64,000 nucleotides of DNA. It comes from Plectrocnemia conspersa. Its lineage: Eukaryota > Arthropoda > Insecta > Trichoptera > Polycentropodidae. Positions 11,182 through 22,917 of the stretch are shown one piece after another. Below the pieces are notes generated by a model. That model did not search any database and was not told where the DNA came from. It saw only the letters and a program-made list of their open reading frames with translations. Position 1 is the stretch's first letter; each line of letters opens with the position of its first letter. The position numbers were made by a program, and so were the translations under genes. The stretch covers positions 2,108,001-2,172,000 of the forward strand of contig VTFK01000006.1 of assembly GCA_009617715.1 (NCBI GenBank), in the 5' to 3' direction.

Positions 11182-12255
11182 CAGGCGGCCCTCGACTTTC
11201 GCACATTTTAAAAAAAAACATTTTTTTTTTAAAAAAAATTATAAACATGAGTGAGAAACGGAAAAACTTCAATGTTGATATGAACAAAAAGAAATCAAAG
11301 ACTCAAACTTCACACGATTCGAGACAAAGATGGAAATTATTAGACGTTCTGATAGCGGTGAATCTTTTGCTTCAATCGGACGTTCGTATGATACAAACAG
11401 GTCTATTATATGTTCAATTTTGCAAAATAAAAATATAATTAAAGAATACGTTCAAAATTTTGGAAATTAAAGATATATTTCCACAATCTTTAAAGATATG
11501 TTTCCAAAAAATCACGGCAAAAAAACATAGATGAAATGGAAAAATCTTTGTCATCGTGGATCGATGACCAACATCAAAAAGATGTCCCTCTGAGTATTTC
11601 AATTATTCAAGCAAAAACTATTAGTTTACACAGAGATTGGAAGGAAAGATTAAAAATAAGATTTTAACACGGTTTTTCAATCAAGCAACGGTCGGTTTTA
11701 CAATTTTAAAATAAGGTATTCTTTTCATAATATTAAATTTACTGGAGAATCGGCTGATACAAATAAAGATGCTGCAAAAGAATTTATTTCCTAATTATCC
11801 AAAATTATTGAAGATGGAGAATATTCCTTTAGCCAAATATTTAATGTAGATGAGACAGATTTATTTTGGAAAACTCTTTAACAATGAAAAATATGAATGA
11901 AGCCTTCACGGATCTTGACAATTTTTTAAATATTATGGAAGATTGTGATCCCAGTGGAGAACGCATATCTAAAGTGCGTAGGGCGATCAATAAAGACATA
12001 GCATGTTATAAAATACTATATGAAGAAAAGAAAAAGAATAGTGGAAAACAGTTAACTCATGATAACTTTTCAAAGAAAACACCCGCTTAAACATGTCTCT
12101 TAAGCGCCTCTTAAACATCTTATATTTACTTGATAAATAAATATTTTAAAATAAAATATTATTTAATTTTTTTTTTACTTCCCTCTACTTTCGCACATTT
12201 AACATTCGCACACATTTTCAGGAACCAATTATGTCCGAAAGTCGAGGGCCGCCTG
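11182..12255 (+). mobile_element. Non-autonomous Tigger/pogo-like element, copy 2
   Basis: The terminal inverted repeats match those of copy 1, with TA at each border. This fuller copy retains the start: an ATG at 11247 opens MSEKRKNFNVDMNKKKSK. After a frameshift comes the helix-turn-helix segment SGESFASIGRSYDTNRS, then KSLSSWIDDQHQKDVPL, FHNIKFTGESAD and IFNVDETDLFWK. A stop follows immediately. Without any DDE core the text resumes as the C-terminal domain (NSLTMKNMNEAFTDLDNF to EKKKNSGKQLTHDNF, 11866-12090). The same internal deletion is present in copy 1, so the pair derive from one deleted progenitor. Confidence 0.9.
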
Positions 12256-12769
12256 TATTTATGTTTTATTTATATTTGGTTAGTTTGTAAAAATTAGCTG
12301 TATTAGCTAAATAAATTGATAAAATAAAATAAATAATTAATCTAAATAAATCTGCTAACCATTTGTCAAAACCGCTTATTAATAAAAAAATATATATAAA
12401 TGGTTCGCAAAAAAATAATTTTTTATGTTCTGTTTATGTTTTGATTAAATTTGTTTAGTTTATAAACAGTTAGCTATAAATATATAAATTTGTATATTTA
12501 TCTTAATATTTATTTTAGAAGAATGGGAATTGACCTATTTTTTTGTCGTGTATATTTTATAATTTGGATGATACATAAATAAATAGAATTTCTGCTGCTT
12601 GATTTTGATTCCGCAATGGAATAAAGAAACATCTTCGTGCATTAAAAAAACTTTTTTTATGTTCTGTATATGTTTATGTTATATTTTATATGTATGTTTT
12701 GATTATATTTATTTACTGTATAAAAAATTAGCTATATGCGCTAAATACATGTTAATTATTCATTGCGAA
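12256..12769. other. AT-rich stretch
   Basis: Low-complexity A/T sequence with a repeated TTTTTTATGTTCTGT(T/A)TATGTT phrase at 12420 and 12653. No gene was seen. Confidence 0.4.
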
Positions 12770-12912
12770 ATTAATCTTTGAGTTTAGGAAAATCTGGGAA
12801 AACTTAATATGTGCTGATCGATTGGAATTATACTTTTATAATAATCATTAATTCTGATCTTTCAGATACGATACTCCATAGGGTCTGTCACCGACTGATA
12901 CTATCAGTCTAT
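12770..12912 (-). repeat. SINE-like family 2, partial copy
   Basis: It shares the GGAAAATCTGGGAAAACTTAAT body and the CTGATCTTTCAGATACGATA segment with the copies at 4560 and 15562. The tRNA-like head is truncated. Confidence 0.55.
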
Positions 12913-13366
12913 TAAACTAGTTATTACGAAGATCTAATATATAACTTTCTCTATTGTTACTATTTTTTTAAATTAATACTACATTTTTCAACGTAATCTT
13001 CATTAGCGCTATCTACTATTTCTTTGAACATTTATGGCGTACTGACTGAATGTGATCCATGAGACTGAAAAGCTTGCATTTATTCGAATAGTAGCTAAGT
13101 CATGCGAATAATGAGAATGTAGTGTTGATCGTTGAAGATGTGCCAAAAAATAAATTATTATTTGAGCGCTATAAACGCCAAATGATCTTCTCGATGGAAG
13201 CTATTGCAAGAGCTTAACACAATAACCTTATTCTGGCTACAGACATTATTAGTTTCAATATTGAAGTAGATCACACAGTTTCTCCACTTGTGATTAATCG
13301 TTTCAAAAGAGCCAGCAAATCTCGTGAAATGTATACAATCAGACATAATGTACTGACGAGTAATTA
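12913..13366. other. Unassigned sequence
   Basis: I see no gene. A minus-strand frame at 13158-13346 has no family resemblance. Confidence 0.35.
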
Positions 13367-13704
13367 TTAAGCCTTTGAAAAGTATCGCCGTACATGTACG
13401 GCGGTCGATCTTTCACTGTTTTGAGGTACCCCAGTTATATATTTACATATAAAGAAAAATAATAAATAATGAACATTATAATTATATCTTTTTAAATTAA
13501 AATTATTTCTATACAAAATAATACAATAAATTAAAGAGTACGAAATATATTATATAAATAAATTAATAAAATCATTGATTTTTTTATTATTATTTACTAT
13601 AAATGCGACAATAAATAAATATCAACAGAAACAATTATGGAAATACACGTAAAATTAACTCACTCCCATGTTTTTATAAATTAACTCACTACTCAAAGGG
13701 TTAA
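13367..13704. mobile_element. piggyBac-like MITE with 18-bp palindrome
   Basis: The element is bounded by TTAA on both sides, with inverted ends TTAAGCCTTTGA and TCAAAGGGTTAA. The TTAA target plus CC(C)TTTG terminus is typical of piggyBac-like elements. About 15 bp in from the left end is a perfect 18-bp palindrome, CGCCGTACATGTACGGCG. The interior is AT-rich and non-coding. A related, truncated copy lies at 15213-15561. Confidence 0.75.
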
Positions 13705-15212
13705 CCACGAGACATTTCAGTCTGGGAATCGGTGATATCTATATAATTAATTATTAATTATTATGTGTATTATTTTTTTATAATTAACAGGTGTAATTTT
13801 GCAGCTGAGCCAGATTTTAATAATAGTGTTTCGAACCTGTGGCATCTGAATTATCAGTCTAGATCTTACAAACTACACTATTTCGACGTTTTTTAACAAT
13901 CGTGACACCTAACTTGATTTACTCCCGCAATCATTTAGAGCTAGCAGCAATATTTTCTTGGTTGTCTGTATTGTTAATAGCAATCGACTACATCAAATTA
14001 AATGACAGACATCCTCAATCTTAGATTTATCGAAATGAGTCTCGATTACTGGGATTAAATACCGAGAAACAGAAGTTCTAGTTAGAGCTTGAGCCCTTTC
14101 TTCTCTCCTATACTATATTTCTCCATTTCAACTTGCGCGCATAAATTACGCCTCGATTATTACAACTTCTTTGTGGAAATTAACGAGCTTTGAGCAAAAG
14201 TTCGCAATGACCTCACCCCACATCCACGGCTTAAATACGTATGTACATCCATTGTCGAGTAAACGATAGCGAAATTTTCGCGACCTTCGTGCTCAGCCTT
14301 GGGAGGCGGAAAAGCGTCGGCCTTTATTGCGAAGCATTCCGGTGAAAATTTTAATAAAACGATCGAAGCAGATACGCTTCCCAGATGGGCAATAGTTTTA
14401 TTTTTGCGAAAGGGTAAAGTGACTCAGCGGTTCGCATACGTGACGCATCCAGACGGACAAATTGCTATCCACTTTATTACACCGATATAACATATCGCAA
14501 TATTGTGGTGCGTAAGTATATTATTTGTGTACGATCGCCGATTCAGTCTATTTTTAGAGCCGTTCCTTTTGTATTCGGTTGGAAATCGAAAAATTTCTCA
14601 CACGCAACTACTCCTAATACACACATAAATTTGGAGCGAAGAAAGTACATCGAACTGGGAGTGTAAAATAATATAATACGAAAGCATATTGATTGAATTG
14701 CGGCAATGTAAATTTAAGTTTAAGCAATAATGGTTAAAAAACACGAACGTCCTTGAAAGCATGATTGATGGCTAATCATGATTGAAATTAATACCTATTT
14801 AAAGTATAATTAAAATTATTTTACTAAAGCACGCGTATTTATTTATTAATAAATGCAGTTTATCTGTGAAGCAATTTTATGTAAAAATAGGGCAAATAAT
14901 TGAAGTGCCATATAAACTGCGATTACAGTGGTTTACACGGTATCACTGAGTGATGTCTTTATTTGTCAAACAATGATTATTTTTGACACTTGTTTGGCAA
15001 TCGAAGTCTGTAAAAGCGACTAAAGTACATATGTAAATATTACAAATAATCAAAACATTTTTTATTTTTGAAGATAATCTGCCGTCATAAACTCTAATTT
15101 GTTTATATATTATTATAGAAACAATTTTAAACATAATTAGCTAATTAAAAATGACCGAAAATATGAGTTTTTTTAGTGAAACTTTGGATGATATATAAAT
15201 AATCATTTACTC
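13705..15212. other. Gene-free stretch with a GC-richer patch
   Basis: The patch at about 14140-14500 is richer in G and C and holds a 63-codon plus-strand frame (14299-14490) without a recognisable domain. It could be a regulatory island of the surrounding SNAP25 region. The remainder is AT-rich with nothing recognised. Confidence 0.35.
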
Positions 15213-15561
15213 TTAACCCTTTGAACGGTATCGCCGTACATGTACGGCGATCGATCATATCAATGTTTTGAGATACCCCAAATATTTACATATATAACAT
15301 TATATTAATATAATATTTTTTTAATTTGATTAAATGTAAATGATTTTTATTGAAAATAATACCAGAGTACGAAATAAATAAACATAAAAAAAATAGTTTT
15401 TAATACAAATATTGAGAGCCTCTGAATTGATATAAAAAAATCCACAAAAGCCGAATAATATGTAAAATAAATTAACGAAATTTAGTTACAGTAAAGCGTT
15501 AAAATAAACGTTGAGAATAAATAACAGCAAATAGTTATAGAAAACATACGTAAAATTAACT
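15213..15561. mobile_element. piggyBac-like MITE, 3'-truncated copy
   Basis: It begins TTAACCCTTTGAACGGTATC, followed by the same CGCCGTACATGTACGGCG palindrome as the 13367 element and a similar AT-rich interior with GAGTACGAAATA. The shared text stops at ACGTAAAATTAACT, where a family-2 SINE begins, so the right end was lost or displaced there. Confidence 0.7.
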
Positions 15562-15771
15562 TCAATTAATCATCACGATATTCATCCGTGAGATTAGAAA
15601 AATCTGGGTAAACCTAATCTGTGATGATCTATTGTGATTATAAATACATAACAATCACTAATTTCGATCTTTCAGACACGATAGACATTTAAAAATACTA
15701 TGTTCTACGTGAGATTCCAATCCAAGTCTTTTAGGTCAATTGTCAGCGACTTGTACCACTTGTTTACCAAA
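15562..15771 (-). repeat. SINE-like family 2, full copy
   Basis: It is parallel to the 4560 copy from AATTAATCATCACGATATTC through the head. On the minus strand the head shows an AAGTGGTACAAG box-A-like segment and a GGATTGGAATCTC box-B-like segment. Confidence 0.65.
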
Positions 15772-15805
15772 CAAAAACACCACTTACATGTAGGTGGTGT
15801 TTTTG
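15772..15805. repeat. 34-bp near-perfect palindrome
   Basis: The arms CAAAAACACCACTTACA and TGTAGGTGGTGTTTTTG pair at 16 of 17 positions, and the one mismatch would be a G-T pair. It lies exactly between the head of a family-2 SINE and the tail fragment of a family-1 SINE. Confidence 0.85.
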
Positions 15806-15880
15806 TATTTACCCCATTGTAATGCATTGGGCTCACACCTGTCAAGTAGTGTTCTTAATAGATTATTAGATTTATTCACC
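15806..15880 (+). repeat. SINE-like family 1, tail fragment
   Basis: It matches the 3' part of the copies at 16216 and 18637 (TTTACCCCATTGTAATGCAT, GGGCTCACACCTGTCA). No tRNA-like head is present. Confidence 0.6.
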
Positions 15881-15924
15881 CGATTTTTAACTATATAACT
15901 CTTAATGAACGCTAGATAACCGCG

Positions 15925-16090
15925 AGTAGGGGAATTTACCCTCCCCTTTGAACTTTGACAAAAAAATGCACGGCATTTAATGAATCTTAATGAAACCGAA
16001 ATTATAAAAAAACGACTATTGACTGGTCAAATTTTGCCTACCCCCCCCCCCTCCCTCCACGGAAAAATATAAAATTACGTCCTTAGATAC
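15925..16090 (+). repeat. Family B head fragment
   Basis: It shows the TTTACCCTCCCCTTTGAA and ATGCACGGCATTTAATGAAT segments, followed by a C-run at 16029-16041 and a TACGTCCTTAGAT end, as in the other family B pieces. Confidence 0.5.
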
Positions 16091-16215
16091 TTGTTAAAAA
16101 TATATAACAGAATATTGATTGGCGAAATATATTTTTCTATCCGCAAATACAACGAGATAAGCCTTTTTTATTTATGTTTTGTCGATTTTGAGTGGGCGTT
16201 TGACAAAGCGCAACA

Positions 16216-16548
16216 TGACAGAATAGCGTAGTCCGTAAGGTTTCAGACTAGTAGCTCTGAGATTGCGGGTTCGAACCCCGGCAGCGGCAATCGAATTTAT
16301 TGCGCTAATGCAATGCGCTATTATAATAAAAAAAACCGGCCCCAGCTTTAGAGACATCTATTAGTTATAGATTATATTACACATAATATAGACGTTACCG
16401 ATTCCTAGATTTTGTCTGGTGGTTAATACTAACTTGTAGGTATTCATTATATCTGATTGACTTAATCATTTGGTACAGATTTACCCTTTTGTAACGCATT
16501 GAGTTTACGCCTGTTAGGTTAAAACGAAATATTTAATAATAAAAAATA
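16216..16548 (+). repeat. tRNA-derived SINE-like element, family 1, copy 1
   Basis: The head has a box-A-like AGCGTAGTCCGTAAGG and a canonical box B, GGTTCGAACCC, spaced as in a tRNA. The body contains TCTGGTGGTTAATACTA and TTGTAACGCATTGAG and ends in an A/T-rich tail. The second copy at 18637-18915 shares all of these in order. The head resembles a tRNA but continues into a shared 200-bp body, so it is a SINE and not a tRNA gene. Confidence 0.8.
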
Positions 16549-18636
16549 TGAATATTCGAATTGTTTTTTTTTTCAAAAAAGAGTGCTGCTTCAAAATCCA
16601 CTATTTTAAATTTTGTTTCAAAATTCCAGAGGGTACTGGTTTCCAGAGACCGGCAGATCAATTATATTGTATATTTTTATTAGAATCAATTACTATTTGC
16701 CTCTCACCTTTATCCTGTAACCTGCTCTTTTAAACTGACAAGCTTTTAAATTCAGGAATAGCCATAAAAAATACGGATATAATTAAGCTATTTAAGATAA
16801 GGTTATATTTCAATCTATCAATATTGATATACAATGTAATTTATTCACTTTTCTATTAATTTCTCAAAATACTTCCTTTGAGTCTACCTAGTATTTACAT
16901 TTCGCATTTAATGTTTATGCTTCGTTAACAATTATCAGCTATAATGATTTTTGCATCATCTAAATTCCGAGAATATTAATCACTTTTAAAGCCACGTGAC
17001 TCTTCAGCAAAATGCTGACGAAGCATGGGAAGCAAAAGTAAAAGGCGCTGACAAGCGAAACAATATAAAACAAGCTTAAAAAAGACCTTCTAAAAATAAA
17101 GTATAATCTTTTAAATGCAACATTTAACAGCCTTAAATTTACGTACTATATACATATGAGGCTCTTGCCTTATTCGCCCCACCCTTACAAAAAAATCAAA
17201 ATTGAAAAAAAAATATAGCATACATACAACTCTGGGCAAGGATATGACAATGGGGCGAACATGTCTGGTGTTTATAAATATGTACAAGCCATATTTAATC
17301 GGAAAAATGAATAAACCATGTATATTCCCTGTGTGGCTCACAGCCTGAATTTGGTTTGTAAAAATACTGTTTCTTCAAACGCTAGCAAGATTACATTTTT
17401 CAGAATCGTTCAGAGAATCTATACGTTTTTTGTGAATACGACGACTTTTGGGATAAACTAATGTCTGTATAAAAAGTCATACAGACACACGATGAGCCAC
17501 AAAAGCAAATGCCATCAATGAATTAGATCAGCAAATACCATTCGTATATAACGCGTTAATGGATTTATTCAAAGCCTATTGAAACAAATATTTTTTTTAA
17601 TTTTTGTGTACACTATCTGCATGAAATTTAATATTGCAAGAAGATAATAGAGTAAACAAAGATTTGCAGTCGAGAATAAAGACTATAATTAACCTCCTCA
17701 GACCCAGTGCACATTGCAATGTTCAATAACTTGTTTTTGAAGTCATTTTTTATTTATTTTCACTGAGACTTTCATACAGCACAGTGTACACCATATTATT
17801 TAAAAATATAAAAAAAATAATGTACTAAATTAAAATTTATCAAAAAAAAAATTTTCATGACCCTTAAATGTACTGTAAAAATTAAACAATAATATTTTTG
17901 TACGAAAAATAAAAATTAAAGTTTAATGAGATTAAAGTTTTACATTTAATACAACGATTATCTAATTCTTTACAGCAAACGAAAAACACCACATAGAAAA
18001 ATGTTTTTTCTAAAAGTGAGAAGTTGATTCAGAAATGAAATTGTTTACAGAATTTGAAAACAAATCGTGTAAATTTTTTAAAATTAGATGTTCGATCTCA
18101 ACAATCTGTTCCTTATGATGATACATTTTTATTTACAGTATTGATATACAGCGCTGTGAATAAGTCTTGGAACGGCCACCTACAAAATAGTGCCGAGTCG
18201 TATTTTTGAAAGCTACTGGCGCGCCGATCCCTATTTTTGTCGGGGTTGTTCGTTCATTGGAGGAGCCATAAAATTTTATTTGACGTTTCTACAACGTCAA
18301 GGGTTGAAGAACAATTAATAGAGTCGGCAATAGTTGTCACAAAATTCGGTTTTCGTCTTTACATAAAAAAATGGTTTTGTATTTAACACCCCTATTGTTT
18401 TTGAGTATTTGCATATTGAGTACTAGAGAAATAGCTGAAAAATTAGTGATGATCTCAAATATGTTTTTATAACTTATTGTAAGCTGTTCAACAAAATAAA
18501 TTAAAAAATAATTATAAAAAATACTTCCACTACATAAAATATAATTTTAACTATAAAATAAGTTAAAAAATAATATTTATTTCACTTTGTTTCTTTTTGT
18601 TGGTGTCATTTTATTTTTTTATATAAAATGTTTAAA
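16549..18636. other. Gene-free stretch
   Basis: I see no exon. At 17690 a TTAACCTCCTCAGACCCAG start looks like a piggyBac-type terminus but no partner end was found. A GC-richer patch at 18150-18310 is unassigned. Confidence 0.35.
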
Positions 18637-18915
18637 GGACGGAATAGCGTAGTCCGTAACGTCTCAAACTAGTAACTCTGAGGTTGCGGGTTCGAGCCCC
18701 AGCAGCAGCACTTATAAAAAATAAATATTCAAATGCACAATATAAATTTATTTATAATATATATGTCACCGATTCACAGACTTTCAGTCTGGTGGTTAAT
18801 ACTATTTGCAGGTATTCATCGTCTGATTTACTTATTCAGTCGGTATAGATTTGCCCGTTGTAACGCATTGGGTTTATGCCTGTCAGGTTACAACAGAAGA
18901 TTTAATAAAAATAAA
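18637..18915 (+). repeat. tRNA-derived SINE-like element, family 1, copy 2
   Basis: The head reads AATAGCGTAGTCCGTAAC then GGGTTCGAGCCCC (box B). The body GTCTGGTGGTTAATACTA to TTATGCCTGTCAGGTTACAA parallels the 16216 copy, and the copy ends with AATAAAAATAAAT. Confidence 0.8.
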
Positions 18916-19662
18916 TAATATAATTATCAATAAATAAAATAAGCTACATATGTGCGCAAATTTGTCCTTTAGCTTCAGGTGGCAAAATATATAGACTCGG
19001 CCCTGCTTTCCAAACACTTTCATTCATCGTGGATAACAGTAATCATGAGAACACAATCCACACGCGATTGACAGCGAATGTGGATAATATACTGAAAACA
19101 TAAACCGATTTACCGGAACAACTACTATCAATGGTGATTAAAATAATGGGGTTGCAACGCGAGACATGCAACGATCGCGTGTACACATATAGGTAAAACT
19201 TATTTGCATGCCTCACTAGGTCACGGCCTGGGAGAGCTTCGAAAGTTCTATGTCAAAGGGTAAGACAAAAAATATTAACCAAAGCCTGTCGGACTAAGAT
19301 AAGAAAAGTTGTTTTCGGCTCGCCTTAATGTAACGGGTGGCTCGCTCCCCCACCCCTGAAGAGGAGCGTGAGCGTGAATATAAAAATACACCCTTGGGTA
19401 AATGACATAACGACTACATGGAGGAAAAGAGCTGAGGGGTGAGATTCGGATTCAATTACGACTTTTTTTTATCTAATAATAATCTTTACCACTCACCAGC
19501 GATAATATGTTTTACAGAACGTTCTGCTATGAATTTTTAGGCCAAAGCAATTTTTTAAATGATGTTTTAAGGTTTGAGGATCCTAGGGATGTGACTTCAT
19601 AGCTAGTGAGACGCTCGGTGTAATCGAGTTTTATTAGATTATATTACAATTGCGACAGACGA
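18916..19662. other. Gene-free stretch
   Basis: Mixed composition with a GC-richer segment at 19190-19390. I recognise no coding exon or element. Confidence 0.35.
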
Positions 19663-19760
19663 TAAACGGCGAGATGTTTTCTCCGAGATGCCGTCCGGAC
19701 GGCGGCCGTGAATGACGTCCGCACGGCGGCTGCTGTCACGTACAGCTGGCATATTTTCGC
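19663..19760. promoter_or_regulatory. CpG-rich island with palindromes (candidate)
   Basis: A small GC-rich island in AT-rich DNA. It contains the palindrome GCCGTCCGGACGGC and two direct copies of a CGTCCG(G/C)ACGGCGGC phrase flanking ATGACGT, a CRE-like core. The regulatory role is inference from composition and position upstream of SNAP25. Confidence 0.3.
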
Positions 19761-20279
19761 GCTATCGAAAAATGTGACAAATAATCGCAATTTTTAAATT
19801 GTCATATTATTAAAATTACGCTACTGATAATTATTAAAATTTGTGTGGGCACTCACCAATACAATATCAGTAAAAACTTTTCGGTCGTAAATATTCAATT
19901 TACGCAAAATCTTTGTCGGCTTTTGCAAAATGACATAAGGTATTAAAATTATACTTCAGAATACGAACACCACATCTGTGACTATCCTAGAATTTGTTGC
20001 CATCAATTCTAGATAAGAATTCGTTATGGTGTGACATTTATATAAACCGATCTAGGAAAATACAAAAGGATATTCGAAACGATTTTCTTTAACAAAATCA
20101 AGTACCACTAATTATTTTTTAATTATTTAATTTTATATGAAAAAAAATATAATAACGATATCTGTTAACGAAGAATATACTATCAAAAATATAATTAATC
20201 CCTTTTGGTGCCCTAAAATATTCAAAGATGTCAGTAAGAGTCTGTTGAAGTCCCCGATAAGCATGTGTTATTATAAATT

Positions 20280-20700
20280 GACCACGTGACCACGATGCAG
20301 CGCTCGTCATGCGTGTTGACCATAGGACGCCTACGCGCATACTGAAATTGAACCGAGTTACTCGTCCTATCTCAGTTTGCGAAAAACCATATCATTATCT
20401 CTCTCACTGTCGTGACTTAACACGCGAGAGAGCGAAAGGCGAAGTATCTCACCACTCGCGCTCGAAAGTGCAGTTTCGACTTCGGTCCGTTTGCCGACAA
20501 TGTTCGGAAGCGCTCGAAGTTGGCCAAGTCGACTGAATTACCCCCACTTTACCTCCCGTTCTCGGTAACCTCGGACAACTTCCGAGAAATTTTAGAGCGG
20601 GCAGAACCAAACTCGACCGAAGTAACCCACTATATTATCCGTCCTTGGCCAACCTTGGCCAACTTTCAGAGTGTATTGCAGGCAAAAAATCTGATTTTGT
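20280..20700. promoter_or_regulatory. GC-rich island, possible promoter or untranslated exon
   Basis: About 400 bp is markedly richer in G and C than its surroundings. It contains CTCTCTCACTG and CGCGAGAGAGCG tracts, a CGCGCTCGAAAG segment, a tandem TTGGCCAACC pair near 20645, and an inverted copy of the 39-bp motif. The open frames on the plus strand have no recognised domain. It may be a promoter and non-coding first exon, possibly for SNAP25 to the left (inference). Confidence 0.3.
20415..20453 (-). repeat. Recurring 39-bp motif, copy 2
   Basis: Read on the minus strand, it matches the 6285-6323 copy at 35 of 39 positions, without gaps. Confidence 0.6.
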
Positions 20701-22117
20701 AACGAGACGCAAGATACTGGTGGTTTATATATACAGCTCATCAGTGCACAAATTCGAGTCCGTATTTTGTTTCAATAAGATCAGAAAGTTTATATTATTT
20801 TTAAATAAAACACTATGAAACAATCTCTGGTTTCGGAAGGCCTTTTCGCATGTCGTGTTGACCTTTACGATCAATTTCAAAGGTGGCATCAATACTTCGA
20901 TCGTCCTAATATTTGATTCTTCTATGCCCTTATATAGCATACTGATATTTATTTAGTATATGTAAACTCATGTATGTGGGGAACAGTAATATATTTCTTA
21001 ATACGTAAAATTTTAAGCAACATGGCTTAACTTGAACTGAAATGACCCAATTTCATCTTCCCATACTCATAGTTTAGAATATGACCGGTTTAACAACACG
21101 CTTAACAATTACTGTAAAATCGAAAGCTAAATAAATAAGGGATGCATAACGACCGAACTTTTCCGTCTCTGGTAATTCGTCTATTTTTACCAGCCAAGTT
21201 AGTGAAGTTAAGTGATATATACACAAATATCAGTGGCGTGACTAAAAGTATCATGATCCATATATAACTCTCGATTTGATATAAATAAATAATAATAAAA
21301 TATTCTTTTAAAAGATAAAAGAACGTCAAAAGGAATTGTTACTATAAACTACAGACAGTTCAACAAAAATTGATGTATTTTTTCTCAAGCACCTAAACTA
21401 CCCTAAATGTTTTTTAACTAAATATTTTTTAAAATAAATCAATTAGACTGTGCAGGGATTTTTTAAATATATTTTTAGTAAAAACTTTGAAAAATATGAA
21501 ATATTTAAGAACATAGTATTTGCTAGAATTACAGAAATACATAAAAAAAAGCCCATTATTGGCCAATTTAAGTGTTTCATTAAATATATTTTATGACTGT
21601 ACCAAATTGCCATTATTATTAAACGTATATTTTAATGATAATTTGATTGTTATAATATCCCTATGTACACCGTCACTCGTGAGAACATTGTATTAACGCG
21701 TCATAAAATTTTTCGTTGCACAACCAATTTTCTAAGGTTATATTCGAGTTAATTATATAAAACAAAATACGAAAAATAGCAACTTTGTACTATACCTTTA
21801 GTTTAATCTCGGCATTTTCTTTGACGAAAAACATCTCAAGTTTTCGAACTACGCGGTCATTTAACATCAACATTCGTTAAGTAAGTTTCGAAGTTCTGGC
21901 GAAATTCTCACGTGCTATTTTTGGCACGCGCGCCGTTATTTGCCATCGCTGGCCTACACAAAAAGCACGTTCCTTACATTTACATTCATGTGATACACAT
22001 TTCTTTTCATTCGTGTTCTGATTGAAAGCATTTGTAAATAGTGAAAAGTAGAAGTTACAATTTAATATTTAATCTTCAATAACTATTTAGTATAGACTAA
22101 TCTAATTAATATACATT
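20701..22117. other. Gene-free AT-rich stretch
   Basis: I see no exon or element. Short frames at 20725-20940 and 21102-21329 on the minus strand show no family resemblance. Confidence 0.35.
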
Positions 22118-22190
22118 TTATAAAAAAAATATTTGTGATATATATTTACATTATAAAAAAAATATTTGTGATATATATGTACATAATAAA
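22118..22190. repeat. Tandem duplication of a ~33-bp AT-rich unit
   Basis: The unit TTATAAAAAAAATATTTGTG plus ATATATAT occurs twice in direct succession. Confidence 0.8.
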
Positions 22191-22799
22191 ATATATTCAT
22201 GAAACGTCAAAAATACAATGAATCCAATTTCTCCCTCTGGGGTCTGGGAACTATAAATAAATTACCCCAAATGAAAAATGAAAATCTCTTGGATAATGAA
22301 GGCTTAATAAAATTTACAATTTCATTAGAAATTTCATCAAGCTAATAATAAATAAAGGGGCTGAAAGAATAGACAGAAGAACTTCTTGATCTTCGATCTA
22401 ATAATAAAGCAAGCATGACATTTTAGAATACGACCCATTTTTTTAGCTGTAAACGCTGTAAAAATTGTTCAAAACCATATAGGTATACGCCTTTAGAAAG
22501 TGACATTTGCTTGATGGACCTCTCCGAGGTCGATTTGTGCAACGGAAATGTTGTAGCCTTACAGTGATATATTGTTTCCCGAGACCGTTTCGGAACAAAT
22601 AAATATTCATTCAATGCACCAGAGAATCCTTGCATGTTATTTAGGGAAAGCCCATTTTTTTCCAGTCGTAACGAGGGCTTTTGTGTGATCCCACTATTGT
22701 CTAGTTTATCCTTAATGATGAATGATCATTTTTGGTCGCAGATTTTAATGCGAGTTTCAAGAATAATATCCCCCACAACATCATTTCAACTATAAAATG

Positions 22800-22917
22800 A
22801 TTTTAAATTATTTGAATATACTCAACAGCATGCTGAAAATCTCGAAAAATTAAACAATTTCTTATTAACAATTAAACCATCGTCAACCACGAGCGAACGT
22901 ATTTTTAGCGTTTAAAA
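22800..22917 (+). pseudogene. hAT transposase C-terminal (dimerisation) relic
   Basis: One frame reads DFKLFEYTQQHAENLEKLNN followed by FLLTIKPSSTTSERIFSV and a stop. The P-S-S-T-x-S-E-R-x-F-S motif is the hallmark of the hAT family C-terminal dimerisation domain. Nothing upstream can be joined into a full transposase, so this is a fragment. A minus-strand frame at 22423-22635 nearby is not related to it in any way I can see. Confidence 0.6.

Noticed and set aside
16216..16290. tRNA gene
   Set aside because: Box A and box B are present, but the sequence continues into a 200-bp body shared with the 18637 copy and no clean acceptor stem is seen; it fits a SINE better.
17690..17780. piggyBac-like left end TTAACCTCCTCAGACCCAG
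   Set aside because: No matching inverted right end was found within a few kilobases.
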